From Bacteroidota bacterium (GTDB lineage Bacteria; Bacteroidota; JABWAT01): a DNA stretch of 64,000 bases. The stretch lies in contig JAFLBE010000012.1 of assembly GCA_017303995.1 (NCBI GenBank), positions 1-64,000 of the forward strand, written 5' to 3'. How positions within the stretch are numbered: the first letter of the stretch is position 1; each line of letters starts with the position of its first letter. Shown here in pieces: positions 17,370-25,010 of this stretch. Under the pieces are notes generated by a model that saw only the letters and a list, made by a program, of their open reading frames with translations, did no database searches and was not told the DNA's origin. Made by a program: the position numbers and the translations under genes.

Positions 17370-18000
17370 CGTTGTCTTCGACGACCCCTCCCGAAAGTGT
17401 TCGGGATCTAAGACTTTCTCCGGCACAAAAGGGGGCAAAATGCCTTACCGCCCAACCGCTTTTAGACTTGCAACTGGCACTCCGGCCCTGATCGAATCTG
17501 AACTCAGTCGGCAGTAGCCTCCTTCAAACACAGATTCGATTTAACCGGGCACCAAGTAGGTTGCTGAGCCTGCCGAAGCATTGTTGCTGCGTCGACCGGT
17601 TGACGGCGGAAGGAAACCAAAACTCCCGACTTTTTTTGTTTATTTGCAATTCTGCCAGAATCAGGGCAGGTACGGCTGCGTAATTACATTTTTCCTCGCT
17701 CCAGAGGAGTGACCTCTTGGTAGAAAATACAATCCCAAAACCGAACCGCCCGGCCACATTACTTGAATCCAGGAAGGATCTTATTCAGGGCGGAACTTGA
17801 ACCAATGGTGTTTGGCTATTTTCCGCACGGAAACAGGGCACAGAAATAAGAGAGATTTGTGGCCGTGCGGATTATGTTTTTGGATCGTTTACCCCGGGTA
17901 CTTCGAGAATGCTTCGACATGCTCAGCAACCTCCTCAGTGACCGGGGCTTCAAACATATTACCAATTCTGCGTGAAGAGAAAGGAAAAAGCTTTGGAATG
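17370..18000 (-). repeat. Dispersed non-coding repeat, copy B
   Basis: Inverted relative of copy A (9274-9806), about 630 bp. The block 17465-17552 is an exact complement of 9651-9738. Copy B is longer because of at least two extra modules. One is about 23 nt at 17566-17588 containing GCCTGCCGAAGC and bounded by TTGCTG direct repeats; the other is about 42 nt near 17900-17945 containing GCTTCGACATGCTCAGCAACC, inside the CCCCGGGT/ACCGGGG hairpin. It lies 3' of the truncated dehydrogenase, mirroring copy A's place 3' of the intact one. No gene is visible. Confidence 0.85.
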
Positions 18001-18055
18001 TGATTGATTGGTTGGGTCTTAAAGTGGAATCCAAATTACACTGGTGGGATGGATA

Positions 18056-18069
18056 CCCGTCTTCACGGG
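18056..18069. repeat. CCCGT-CTTC-ACGGG hairpin
   Basis: 5-bp stem in the context GGATGGATACCCGTCTTCACGGGCATGACAA, a member of the ACCCCCGT/GGATGG...TGACA hairpin family, just beyond the truncated dehydrogenase. Confidence 0.7.
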
Positions 18070-18110
18070 CATGACAAAACAAAAATATCGTCTGAACAAC
18101 AATACAATCC

Positions 18111-18371
18111 CTATTCTTTTTTCCCAACACTTTCAATGATTCCTGAAATCTCCAACCCCAGGATCAAATTTTTTTTCGGTTTGAATAATCCAAACATAAT
18201 TCTGACCAAAAACGGATCAACTCTTCTGATACGGGTATCACCGATATGTGCCGTTGTCGCCATGATTTTAATTAAAACTTCATTGTCCTTCGGGATCGGC
18301 TTACCAATTTCCATTATCTGGAGGACTTCAGGTGGACCGTATTGCGTACAAATGATTGCTTTCACCGTCAT
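18111..18371 (-). pseudogene. Truncated MDR alcohol dehydrogenase (N-terminal 85 residues)
   Basis: 86 residues that match the start of the dehydrogenase at 9884-10846 (KPIPKDNEVLIKI, LVRIMFGLFKPKKNLILGLEISGIIESVGK). The frame then stops at the point where the family continues with KPGDEVFG; the Rossmann domain is missing. A hairpin and repeat copy B follow at once. The start ATG overlaps the TGA of the lipoprotein gene upstream (ATGA), so it was once, or still is, translationally coupled to that operon. Loss of the 3' part during repeat insertion or recombination is inferred. Confidence 0.82.
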
Positions 18372-18919
18372 TCCACTTTCATCACCTGAAGATCATCAAC
18401 CCGAAGTGTTCCCGGGCTGAGAATGCTGATTTCAAATCTTAGTCGGCTATAGTCAGCGGAAACGGGAACATCAAAAGTTAAAATCGTCCAGGTACTGTTG
18501 GTTTCGCTGGTTTCAATCAGCAGTTTCACTTCACCCGTTTCCCCGGTAACACCACCGGCAGAAATTCTGTAAAGGGTTCCTTCATTTTTTACCTGAATGG
18601 ACAGGCGATAAACTGAACCCGCCACGGCATCCATTTCTCTGGCCACACCCGGTGAAAACCGGCCACCCTGTGCAGAACATTCCCTGACGGTGAACCGAAG
18701 TGACTTTTTTCCCTCCCTGACGTCTTCAGAATCGGGCAGGATATCAAAATCACCGTTACCAATTGTTTTTTCAGTATAGACAAGCCAATTGACCGGTAAG
18801 CTGTTTACAACTGTCTCAAATCCGCCATTGAGTCCGGTTTTATCATCCATCACCGATTCACTCATTTGGCTGCATCCGGTTGAAAGCAACAAAAGAACAG
18901 GTAAAAAAGTGAGTTTCAT
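18368..18919 (-). CDS. Secreted lipoprotein with carbohydrate-binding-like fold
   Basis: 183 residues from ATG 18919 (GAAAGG 8 bases upstream); the longer frame to 18997 would overlap the VOC gene. A lipobox LSTGC follows a short hydrophobic stretch. The mature part begins GLNGGFETV and ends GTLRVDDLQVMKVE, the outline of CBM4/9- or discoidin-like beta-sandwiches that start with N-G-x-F-E and end with a D-D-V-x strand. Ligand unknown. It sits 10 bases after the VOC gene and overlaps the truncated dehydrogenase. Confidence 0.72.
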   Translation of the reverse strand: MKLTFLPVLLLLSTGCSQMSESVMDDKTGLNGGFETVVNSLPVNWLVYTEKTIGNGDFDILPDSEDVREGKKSLRFTVRECSAQGGRFSPGVAREMDAVAGSVYRLSIQVKNEGTLYRISAGGVTGETGEVKLLIETSETNSTWTILTFDVPVSADYSRLRFEISILSPGTLRVDDLQVMKVE

Positions 18920-18929
18920 ACGATGCCTT

Positions 18930-19337
18930 TCAGTCTGGTTTAATTTTATAGGTGACTTCAATCCGGTTTGAATCCGGATCAAGAGTTTCAAATTCAAAAT
19001 ATCCGTCGCCGGTCAGCCGGGGTCCGCTTAAAATCTGAAACCCGTGCGAGAGAAGCAATCCAGCTTTTTCTTCAACGTCACTAATAGATCCGGCACCGAA
19101 AGCAAGGTGAATAAGTCCCTGATGCTGCCGGATGCGGGTATCATTTTTATTTTCGGGGATGTCGTGCATCGCCATTAATTCAAGCCGTGCGCCCGATGAA
19201 AAGGAAAGGAAATAACTGGTAAAACCTGTTTCCGAATTTTTATACCGTTTTCCCGCAACACCCCCAAAGTAGGTGGCGTAATAGGTTTTCATTGTGGCGA
19301 GATGAGTGGTCCAGATCGCCACATGGTCTAATTTCAT
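18930..19337 (-). CDS. VOC-family (glyoxalase/bleomycin-resistance fold) protein
   Basis: 135 residues. Starts with MKLDHVAIWTTHLATMKTYYATYFGG and has the paired beta-alpha-beta modules of the vicinal-oxygen-chelate fold. Likely metal ligands are H5 and residues in LIHLAFGAGS and SNRIEVTYK (terminal Glu). It resembles lactoylglutathione-lyase-like members, but the substrate is unknown. The start overlaps the GNAT stop by four bases (ATGA), showing translational coupling. Confidence 0.85.
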   Translation of the reverse strand: MKLDHVAIWTTHLATMKTYYATYFGGVAGKRYKNSETGFTSYFLSFSSGARLELMAMHDIPENKNDTRIRQHQGLIHLAFGAGSISDVEEKAGLLLSHGFQILSGPRLTGDGYFEFETLDPDSNRIEVTYKIKPD

Positions 19338-19912
19338 TGGTCAAAACCTCCATCCGTTTTCCCTGTGGACTGATCGATGGAATAAATCATATCCAGATTG
19401 TTCCCGTTGTGACTAAACTGACCCAGGGTTTTGAAACCAAGGTTAATATAATAATTGACCGCTCTTGTGTTGTCGCTCTGAACGCCACCCCATAAAATGA
19501 TACGGCTGAATTTCATCTTCTTCAGATCGGAAAGGATAAACTGAAAAACCAGTTTACCGACACCCGATCCCTGCCAGTGATCAGCCAATGAAGGGGCAAA
19601 TGTGCAATCTGTTTGGTTATCCAATGTCAGCCGGTAACCTTCCAGGCGTTCACGATCATGGGCAAGAAAGCCTCTTTTGATGATAAAATAGCCGATAATA
19701 GAATGATTTTCGTTGTCGAGGGTGATGTAACCGATGTTTTTGTCTGACTCCCGGTAGAAGTCAAAAATGGATTGCTTGTCGAATTTGTGCGGACCAAATC
19801 GCTTTTTGGTTTCTGGGCTAAGGTGTGTTAAATAGGTGTAAAGATTCTCAATATCGAAAATAGTAAACCGGCGAACCTGAATGTTGATTTTACTGGTGGT
19901 TGTGGTAAGCAT
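19334..19912 (-). CDS. GNAT-family N-acetyltransferase
   Basis: 192 residues. The acetyl-CoA binding loop is visible around FAPSLADHWQGSGVGKLVFQFILSDLKK (Q-x-x-G-x-G), followed by the conserved LWGGVQSDNTRAVNYYINLGFKTLG, a classic GNAT motif A/B arrangement. Substrate unknown. It is in the WYL-regulator operon, overlapping the VOC gene downstream. Confidence 0.85.
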   Translation of the reverse strand: MLTTTTSKINIQVRRFTIFDIENLYTYLTHLSPETKKRFGPHKFDKQSIFDFYRESDKNIGYITLDNENHSIIGYFIIKRGFLAHDRERLEGYRLTLDNQTDCTFAPSLADHWQGSGVGKLVFQFILSDLKKMKFSRIILWGGVQSDNTRAVNYYINLGFKTLGQFSHNGNNLDMIYSIDQSTGKTDGGFDQ

Positions 19913-19992
19913 AAAAATAGTAGTATACTGGTGATTAGATTTTTTGTTAAGAGTTAAGCCCGGGTTTTTGTTTTATTGATGAACGGGGCCGG

Positions 19993-20427
19993 TTAATCCG
20001 GAATCAGAAAAATCAGAAGTGCAGCTATTACAATTCCGATGGCGTGTCCCGATCCGGTTATCGAACCAAATACAAGCGGGCGTTTCATTGTCGGGATGAC
20101 CGCATTGGTAAACGTTACAGCAGAGCCAAATCCGATACCGGCAAGCAGTCCCAGATAAAAGGCCTGACTCAGTGTTGTAACCTTTACCAGATCGAATAAA
20201 ATAAAAAGTGCAAATGAGGTAATCCAGCACGATAGGGACGGAACTACATAATAAATGGCAGTTTCTTTCCAGTGGACGGGCCGTGAGAACCCCATTGCAT
20301 TTTCCCATTTTTTACCAAAAGCAAATTGCCGGTGCCACATGCCGCAAAAAGCAGAATAGGCAAGAGCTGCAGCACCGATTGCCGGCAGATTGAGTTCTGA
20401 AAAAGTGATCATCAATGCGGGTGACAT
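19993..20427 (-). CDS. DUF1761 membrane protein
   Basis: 144 residues with four hydrophobic helices. The N-terminal LPAIGAAALAYSAFCGMWHRQFAFGKKW motif is characteristic of DUF1761, small inner-membrane proteins of unknown function. It follows the DUF6157 gene with a one-base gap, so they are surely co-transcribed. Confidence 0.85.
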   Translation of the reverse strand: MSPALMITFSELNLPAIGAAALAYSAFCGMWHRQFAFGKKWENAMGFSRPVHWKETAIYYVVPSLSCWITSFALFILFDLVKVTTLSQAFYLGLLAGIGFGSAVTFTNAVIPTMKRPLVFGSITGSGHAIGIVIAALLIFLIPD

Positions 20428-20428
20428 T

Positions 20429-20842
20429 TTACCTGGCAGACTTCATGGCTTTGACGGTGGTCAATGCCGGATCAGATGAAAGCCGGTGGTAAGCCTCAGT
20501 TTCACATCCGTAAAGTGCAATTTTACCATCCTGATCACTGTGGACTCCCCAGCCGTATCTTTTGGTAAGCGGCGATGCCCGGAAGCAGGGTTGTCCTTTA
20601 GAAAAGAATTGTTTTCTCGCTCCTTCATATTCATTTTCTGTCAGGTCATTTCTATCGGCATAAACCTGAAAAAAAACATCATCAGACGTGAACTTGTACG
20701 GATGACGTGAAATCATGTTAAACTGAAGATTGGCAACTGACAATTTATCTCCTTTTACGGGAGGGATTTCGCTGACTGAAACCGGCGAGTCATCTGCAAT
20801 TTCAATAAAGGTGTTCAAGTAATTTGTGGTGTGAAGTTTCAT
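20429..20842 (-). CDS. DUF6157-family protein
   Basis: 137 residues, soluble. It begins MKLHTTNYLNTFIEIADDSPVSVSEIPP and contains HPYKFTSDDVFF and RASPLTKRYGWGVHSDQDGKIALYG, the conserved blocks of DUF6157. Function unknown. A GGAGG-like site precedes the ATG. It is between the WYL regulator and DUF1761 genes. Confidence 0.82.
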   Translation of the reverse strand: MKLHTTNYLNTFIEIADDSPVSVSEIPPVKGDKLSVANLQFNMISRHPYKFTSDDVFFQVYADRNDLTENEYEGARKQFFSKGQPCFRASPLTKRYGWGVHSDQDGKIALYGCETEAYHRLSSDPALTTVKAMKSAR

Positions 20843-20872
20843 TTTTCCTCCTTTTTTTACAAAGATTGCCCG

Positions 20873-21607
20873 TCAGAGTGACAACGGTATGTCAGGGGTT
20901 CCAAATTTTTTTCTCTGCATGTCGACATATTCTTCAAGTGTGAGAGTATGGGGTTGAAACGTTTCGCCGGTTGGTTCAAATTTCAGAATCCGGTCGAGCC
21001 GGAAAAGCCTGAAATCCTGCCGTAATCTGCAGAAGGCGATTAAATTCCAACTTTCCTGAGTGTTGTTGTAAAGGGCAAAGGGTTCAATAACCCGGTTGGT
21101 AAGTTCATTTTTTGTTCCTGACTGATAAACCAGATTCACCAATTGATATTCGGTGATGGCGGTCTGGATAATTGAAAGGAAGTGACTGGTATCGGTGTAC
21201 TGAATCTGGGGTCTGACCAAAATCCTTTGAGAAAGCAGTTCGGTTTTTTCTTTCGAGGATGTTTTCAGAACGGATTTTATTTTGGTGATGGCGTCAGTGT
21301 AATCCTGAATCAGGGAGACATCCTTGTTCTTCAAAACCAATTTTTCAGCGGTAATCAGGGCGTTTGCTTCATTTTCCGTAAACATGACGGGCGGAATCCG
21401 GTAACCATCGGTCAGACAGTATCCTTTTCCTTCTTCAGAAAAAACAGGAACACCGGCCTGTTCAAGCGCCTTCATATCCCGGTAAATGGTTCGGGTGCTG
21501 ACATTGAATTTTTTGGCGAGACTGGTTGACGTCACCAGCCGTTTCGACTGAAGCTGGGTCAGAATGGCGATCAGACGGGATAGGCGCTTGGTATCGTTGT
21601 CAATCAT
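20873..21607 (-). CDS. WYL-domain transcriptional regulator (YafY/DeoR-like)
   Basis: 244 residues. An N-terminal HTH_11 winged helix (LSRLIAILTQLQSKRLVTSTSLAKKFNVSTRTIYRDMKAL) is followed by a WYL domain (residues about 140-225, YNNTQESWNLIAFCRLRQDFRLFRLDRI). WYL regulators respond to small or nucleic-acid ligands. It leads a same-strand operon of DUF6157, DUF1761, GNAT, VOC, lipoprotein and truncated dehydrogenase, which it may control. Confidence 0.92.
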   Translation of the reverse strand: MIDNDTKRLSRLIAILTQLQSKRLVTSTSLAKKFNVSTRTIYRDMKALEQAGVPVFSEEGKGYCLTDGYRIPPVMFTENEANALITAEKLVLKNKDVSLIQDYTDAITKIKSVLKTSSKEKTELLSQRILVRPQIQYTDTSHFLSIIQTAITEYQLVNLVYQSGTKNELTNRVIEPFALYNNTQESWNLIAFCRLRQDFRLFRLDRILKFEPTGETFQPHTLTLEEYVDMQRKKFGTPDIPLSL

Positions 21608-21880
21608 GGGTTAAGTTTTATGTTCAGGTTTTTTTTGTAAAAAGGGTAGCAGGACGACTGAAAGTTACGTCTCTTTTTTCAAAGATAAAGAGTGGTTGAT
21701 TTTTGTACCAGTGACGGGGGATTTTTAAGGCAGGAGGAAGGGGAAGTCTGGGTAACCCTGGTCATTGGACGTGTCGAACTGAGTGTCCCGCTCCGGGAAT
21801 CGGGGTCGGGATTTCGCAGATTCGGCTTTCGACGGATATCGAAGGACACCGTTTCGCCGAATTTTTTTTCCCTTCGGGGA

Positions 21881-21906
21881 CTGATCCCGAACGCTTTCGG
21901 GATCAG
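21881..21906. repeat. 11-bp perfect hairpin CTGATCCCGAA/TTCGGGATCAG
   Basis: Perfect 11-bp stem with a CGCT loop, in the same GATCCCGAA family as units near 53239 and 54156. It immediately precedes the copy C sequence GCAAAATGCCTTTCCGCC. Confidence 0.85.
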
Positions 21907-22360
21907 CAAAATGCCTTTCCGCCGCTTTCCATCTTTGGCTTATGACTACGTTTCATATCGGAACCCGGAGACGTTGCATGCAACGTCTCTACCCCAAAAA
22001 CGCTGGATTCTGACCGATATTGCACTTGTCATTGGCGCCGATGGAAAGAATGGCGGTAAAAGGCTTACCTCAACCACACATTATTGAAATTGTTTCCACC
22101 TTTCCTCGCTCCAGCGGGGCGACAAACATATCACCACACCATGGTCTAGGAAACGGCATTTCGCAACCCCATAGGGGTGACCTATTTGTAGAATATGTTA
22201 CCTCTAAAACCCATCCGCCCGACCACAATACTAGAATCAAGGCAGTATCTTATTCCGGGCGGAACTTGAACCAATGGTGTTTGCCTATTTTCGGTACCGA
22301 TTAAGGGAAATCCGAAATTAAGTAAACTTTTGGTCAGTGCGGTTTGTGTATTTTTAGCTC
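21900..22360 (-). repeat. Dispersed non-coding repeat, mosaic copy C
   Basis: Same orientation as copy B. The left end matches copy B's GCAAAATGCCTTnCCGCC. The right part (22100-22350) matches 17695-17870 (TTTCCTCGCTCCAG, CGGGCGGAACTTGAACCAATGGTGTTTG). The middle is different and shares a module with copy D: 22014-22057 equals 26877-26920 at 43 of 44 bases. A 68-bp stretch starting at 21943, absent from D, carries a 22-bp palindrome. The shared module can be read as ...DIALVIGADG.NGG..., but no full gene is evident. Confidence 0.8.
21968..21989. repeat. 22-bp perfect palindrome GAGACGTTGCATGCAACGTCTC
   Basis: Self-complementary 22-mer within an insertion in copy C that is flanked by TGAC at 21943-21946 and 22011-22014. 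Related in outline to the palindrome at 9246. Confidence 0.9.
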
Positions 22361-22687
22361 CCAAGCCGAATATTAATTATAGATTAGAATTTTGATATTG
22401 GATTTCAATCAAAACTGATACCCCTTGGGCTTTTATTTCCTTTGAACCTAAAAAAAGGCAATTAAAGCAGTATTCATCGGTTATTATTCCTTACCAAAAG
22501 CCCAATTGCATGTTACTTTTATTCCTGCGCTCATTTTTTGGGTAGACTTTATATGCTATATTTAACTCCAGTAAGACAGGAAAGAGGTTATAAACTCAGT
22601 TCCTGTAACTTCTTAATACTTTGGCATAATCTTTGTATAAGAACGAATTCTTTTAAAAATAAAACAACCACAAAAAACGGAGAAACC
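22361..22687. promoter_or_regulatory. Leader of the roadblock gene
   Basis: About 330 bases without a gene between mosaic repeat C and the roadblock start. It becomes AT-rich towards the gene, as expected of a promoter region (GGCATAATCTTTGTATAAG near 22621-22639 is a possible -7/-10 element). GGAG precedes the ATG by 6 bases. Confidence 0.45.
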
Positions 22688-23059
22688 ATGAACGTTCCAG
22701 AACTTGAAAAAATCCTCAGTGAAATAAAATCCAATATACCAGATGTTGAATCTGCCGCCATTATCTCTTCAGACGGGCTTGTACTCGTTTCAACTTTTAG
22801 TCAATCTGCTCAGTATGATGAATCCCGTGTTGGTGCAATGGTTTCCGCTTTGCTTTCACTTGGAAACCGGGCTTCGGTTGAATTGTCAAGAGGTAATCTC
22901 GAGCAGGTTCTGGTTCGAGGTGCAAAAGGCTATGTTGTAATTGAAAGTGCAAGTGAAGATGCTGTGTTGGCTGTTGCAACCAATTCAAATGCCAAACTTG
23001 GAATCATTTTTCATGAATTAAAAAGAATGAAAGATCGGATTGTGATAACTTTAGCCTGA
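22688..23059 (+). CDS. Roadblock/LC7-domain protein (MglB/CvnB-like)
   Basis: 123 residues from ATG 22688, chosen for the GGAG upstream and because the domain starts here; the longer frame from 22538 is unconserved. The whole protein is one roadblock/LC7 domain: an N-terminal helix, AAIISSDGLVLVS, a central helix with ALLSLGNRASVELSRG, and VLVRGAKGYVVIE then VLAVATNSNAKLGIIFHELK. Bacterial roadblock proteins dimerise and act as partners or GAPs of small GTPases (MglB-MglA; CvnB-CvnD). A GTPase is encoded at 23903. A strong hairpin terminator directly follows, so this gene may be made in excess of the rest. Confidence 0.92.
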   Translation: MNVPELEKILSEIKSNIPDVESAAIISSDGLVLVSTFSQSAQYDESRVGAMVSALLSLGNRASVELSRGNLEQVLVRGAKGYVVIESASEDAVLAVATNSNAKLGIIFHELKRMKDRIVITLA

Positions 23060-23067
23060 TTTTTATA

Positions 23068-23101
23068 TGCACAGGTGAACTTTTTTCACCTGTGCATTTT
23101 T
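23068..23101 (+). terminator. Intrinsic terminator after the roadblock gene
   Basis: Perfect 12-bp stem TGCACAGGTGAA/TTCACCTGTGCA with a five-base loop and a following T5. It is 8 bases after the roadblock stop and separates that gene from the GTPase genes. Confidence 0.9.
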
Positions 23102-23195
23102 ACTGATTTAACCGACCTGAATTAAAATCCAGTTTGATGTCAGAGATTTGTAACTGCATTTTAAGGCTGGACATTTTACATGCGGAGCCATTCAC

Positions 23196-23900
23196 TTGAG
23201 ATTTAATCGCATTTACCAATTTAACCGGATATCAGAAAACTTCTCTTCTGATAATTTTCTATCGGTTCATTTATATCCAACTTATTCTGGCAGATTTGAT
23301 GTTGTTTCTTTCTTCATTTCAAAGAATATGGCATTTTTTCAAACTGAAGAAACAAGCTTTCGGGTCGCATTCTACGAATATCTTTTAAGCAATTGCTCTA
23401 TTGGTATTTCTAAACAAAAGCAAGGATTTGATATCTCATATCAAACCGCCATGGATTTTGAGACACTGGTTTCAAATACTTGTCGCTCCTTTTCGGAAGC
23501 CGAACTTATAAATGTTTTTGGTGGCAAAAATGACTTTGTCATATTCCAGCCTGAAAACAGAAAACACCTTGGGTTCGGTAAATTCAGAACTCAAATTGAT
23601 GTCCTTATTTATTCTTATTGTTTCCGGACCAAAAAGAAAATAAGTGATATTGTGAAAAGTCTGCCAAATTTTGATCCTGTATCAATATACCGGTCTGCTC
23701 TTATTTTAAGTTTACTTGGGTTTTTGAAAATCGAAGAAATTAACCCAATAGAAATGAATGGGATTGAAAGACCTTTCAATGATATGCAAATTAAATCTCC
23801 TCAAAATATCACTGATTCAGTTTCTCCCCAGATTTTAAAACAAGAGAGTCTACAAACAAATGCTCTTAAACGTCTTTTCACCAAAATTATGAGTATCTGA
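23196..23900 (+). CDS. DUF4388-like/winged-helix protein of the GTPase cluster
   Basis: 234 residues from TTG 23196, supported by GGAG 8 bases upstream; no in-frame ATG is near. The first 120 residues are not recognised. Residues about 145-187 (TKKKISDIVKSLPNFDPVSIYRSALILSLLGFLKIEE) resemble the winged helix at the end of DUF4388/DUF742-type proteins that accompany bacterial roadblock-GTPase systems (CvnC in Streptomyces conservons). The stop is two bases before the GTPase start, implying coupling. Role proposed: adaptor or effector of the GTPase; this is inference. Confidence 0.6.
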   Translation: MRFNRIYQFNRISENFSSDNFLSVHLYPTYSGRFDVVSFFISKNMAFFQTEETSFRVAFYEYLLSNCSIGISKQKQGFDISYQTAMDFETLVSNTCRSFSEAELINVFGGKNDFVIFQPENRKHLGFGKFRTQIDVLIYSYCFRTKKKISDIVKSLPNFDPVSIYRSALILSLLGFLKIEEINPIEMNGIERPFNDMQIKSPQNITDSVSPQILKQESLQTNALKRLFTKIMSI

Positions 23901-23902
23901 CA

Positions 23903-24448
23903 TTGTCTACAGAAACCCCAACTCAATATCTGAAACTGGTTATCAGTGGCTCGGTTAATGCCGGGAAGACAACTTTTATCCGTACGATCAGCGAAATAGA
24001 ACCAATTACGACTGATGAATGGGCTTCAGAGGAATCAGTTAAGGAAAAAAAAAGTCTGACTACCGTTGCACTTGATTATGGTCGGCTCACTGTAGACGAA
24101 AGTCTGATTCTGAATATTTACGGAACACCAGGTCAAAAGCGATTTGACTTCATGTGGGAAATCCTTTCAGAAAAGGCTTTTGGTGCAATTTTCCTTGCTG
24201 ATAGTACCAGTCATGAGGATATCGAAAATACTAAAAAGATTATTGAATATTTTAATATCCACGTTAACCTTCCTTATATCATCTGTGTTACAAAACTGGA
24301 TTTAACTGAAACAATTGGTTTCGAAAAAGTAGTTTCTTTGTTTATAGACTTGAATACAACCATAATTCCAATAAACACAACAATAAGGGAAGATGTTAAA
24401 ACCGCACTGCTAACACTGTTAACCGAAGTCATCCAAAATCTTGAATAA
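23903..24448 (+). CDS. MglA/CvnD-like small GTPase
   Basis: 181 residues from TTG 23903, two bases after the previous stop. Nucleotide-binding motifs are complete: G1 GSVNAGKTT (16-24), a switch-I threonine near 53, G3 YGTPGQKRF (73-81, with TPGQ in place of DxxGQ as in this COG2229 group) and G4 TKLD (130-133). These GTPases pair with roadblock proteins to switch polarity or signalling. Here the likely partner is encoded at 22688. The altered G3, with threonine-proline for the usual aspartate, is normal in conservon GTPases as far as I know. Confidence 0.88.
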   Translation: MSTETPTQYLKLVISGSVNAGKTTFIRTISEIEPITTDEWASEESVKEKKSLTTVALDYGRLTVDESLILNIYGTPGQKRFDFMWEILSEKAFGAIFLADSTSHEDIENTKKIIEYFNIHVNLPYIICVTKLDLTETIGFEKVVSLFIDLNTTIIPINTTIREDVKTALLTLLTEVIQNLE

Positions 24449-24467
24449 AATAATTAAAGGAATTTCT

Positions 24468-24944
24468 ATGAACGTACCCAACCCAACCAACAAGGATTCA
24501 AATATGGCAATTTTTGATTTCACAGAAAATCTGCAGACCAGCATTGATGCTATGGACAGTGAACACCGGTTTTTGTTCGATGCCATTAACCACTCGTATG
24601 AGTTGATTAGAACAGATAAACATCAGGCCTATACCTATTTTGACACGGTCATTCTCAATTATGTGGAAAAGCATTTAACCCATGAAGAAAACATCATGCG
24701 GAAAAACAATTATCCTGATTTTGAACAGCATTTAAAAGCCCACACGCTTTTCAGAAAAGTTGTGATGGAATTGGTACCTGCAGTTCAGGCTGGTGACCCT
24801 AAAGCGTTTATGGAAGTTTATGCCATTTCAATGGGCTGGCTGATTGGGCATATTGAGAAAGTTGATAAAAAATATGGTAAATGGTATGCTGAGCAAAATC
24901 TTACTGCAAAAATCAATGCCGAAGAATCTGCCAGCTCCCTTTAA
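24468..24944 (+). CDS. Bacteriohemerythrin
   Basis: 158 residues from ATG 24468 (AAAGGA 6 bases upstream; an upstream start at 24441 would overlap the GTPase). All seven diiron ligands of hemerythrin are present in order: H33, H69, E73 (HLTHE), H88 and H92 (QHLKAH), H128 and D133 (WLIGHIEKVD). The domain fills the protein, so it is a single-domain O2-binding hemerythrin. It lies 19 bases after the GTPase gene, suggesting oxygen input to, or coupling with, the roadblock-GTPase module. Confidence 0.93.
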   Translation: MNVPNPTNKDSNMAIFDFTENLQTSIDAMDSEHRFLFDAINHSYELIRTDKHQAYTYFDTVILNYVEKHLTHEENIMRKNNYPDFEQHLKAHTLFRKVVMELVPAVQAGDPKAFMEVYAISMGWLIGHIEKVDKKYGKWYAEQNLTAKINAEESASSL

Positions 24945-25010
24945 TTCTTTGCTAACTATTTGGCAGAACAACTTTGTTCTGCCTTCTTTTCTGATCTACG
25001 GGATATTTGT

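Noticed and set aside
21692-22087. 131-codon frame in repeat copy C
   Set aside because: It crosses the inserted palindrome and mosaic repeat boundaries and has no ribosome site, so it is more likely a chance frame; only the short shared module is kept as an observation.
24441-24467. Upstream start for the bacteriohemerythrin
   Set aside because: It overlaps the GTPase stop and lacks a ribosome site, whereas AAAGGA precedes ATG 24468.
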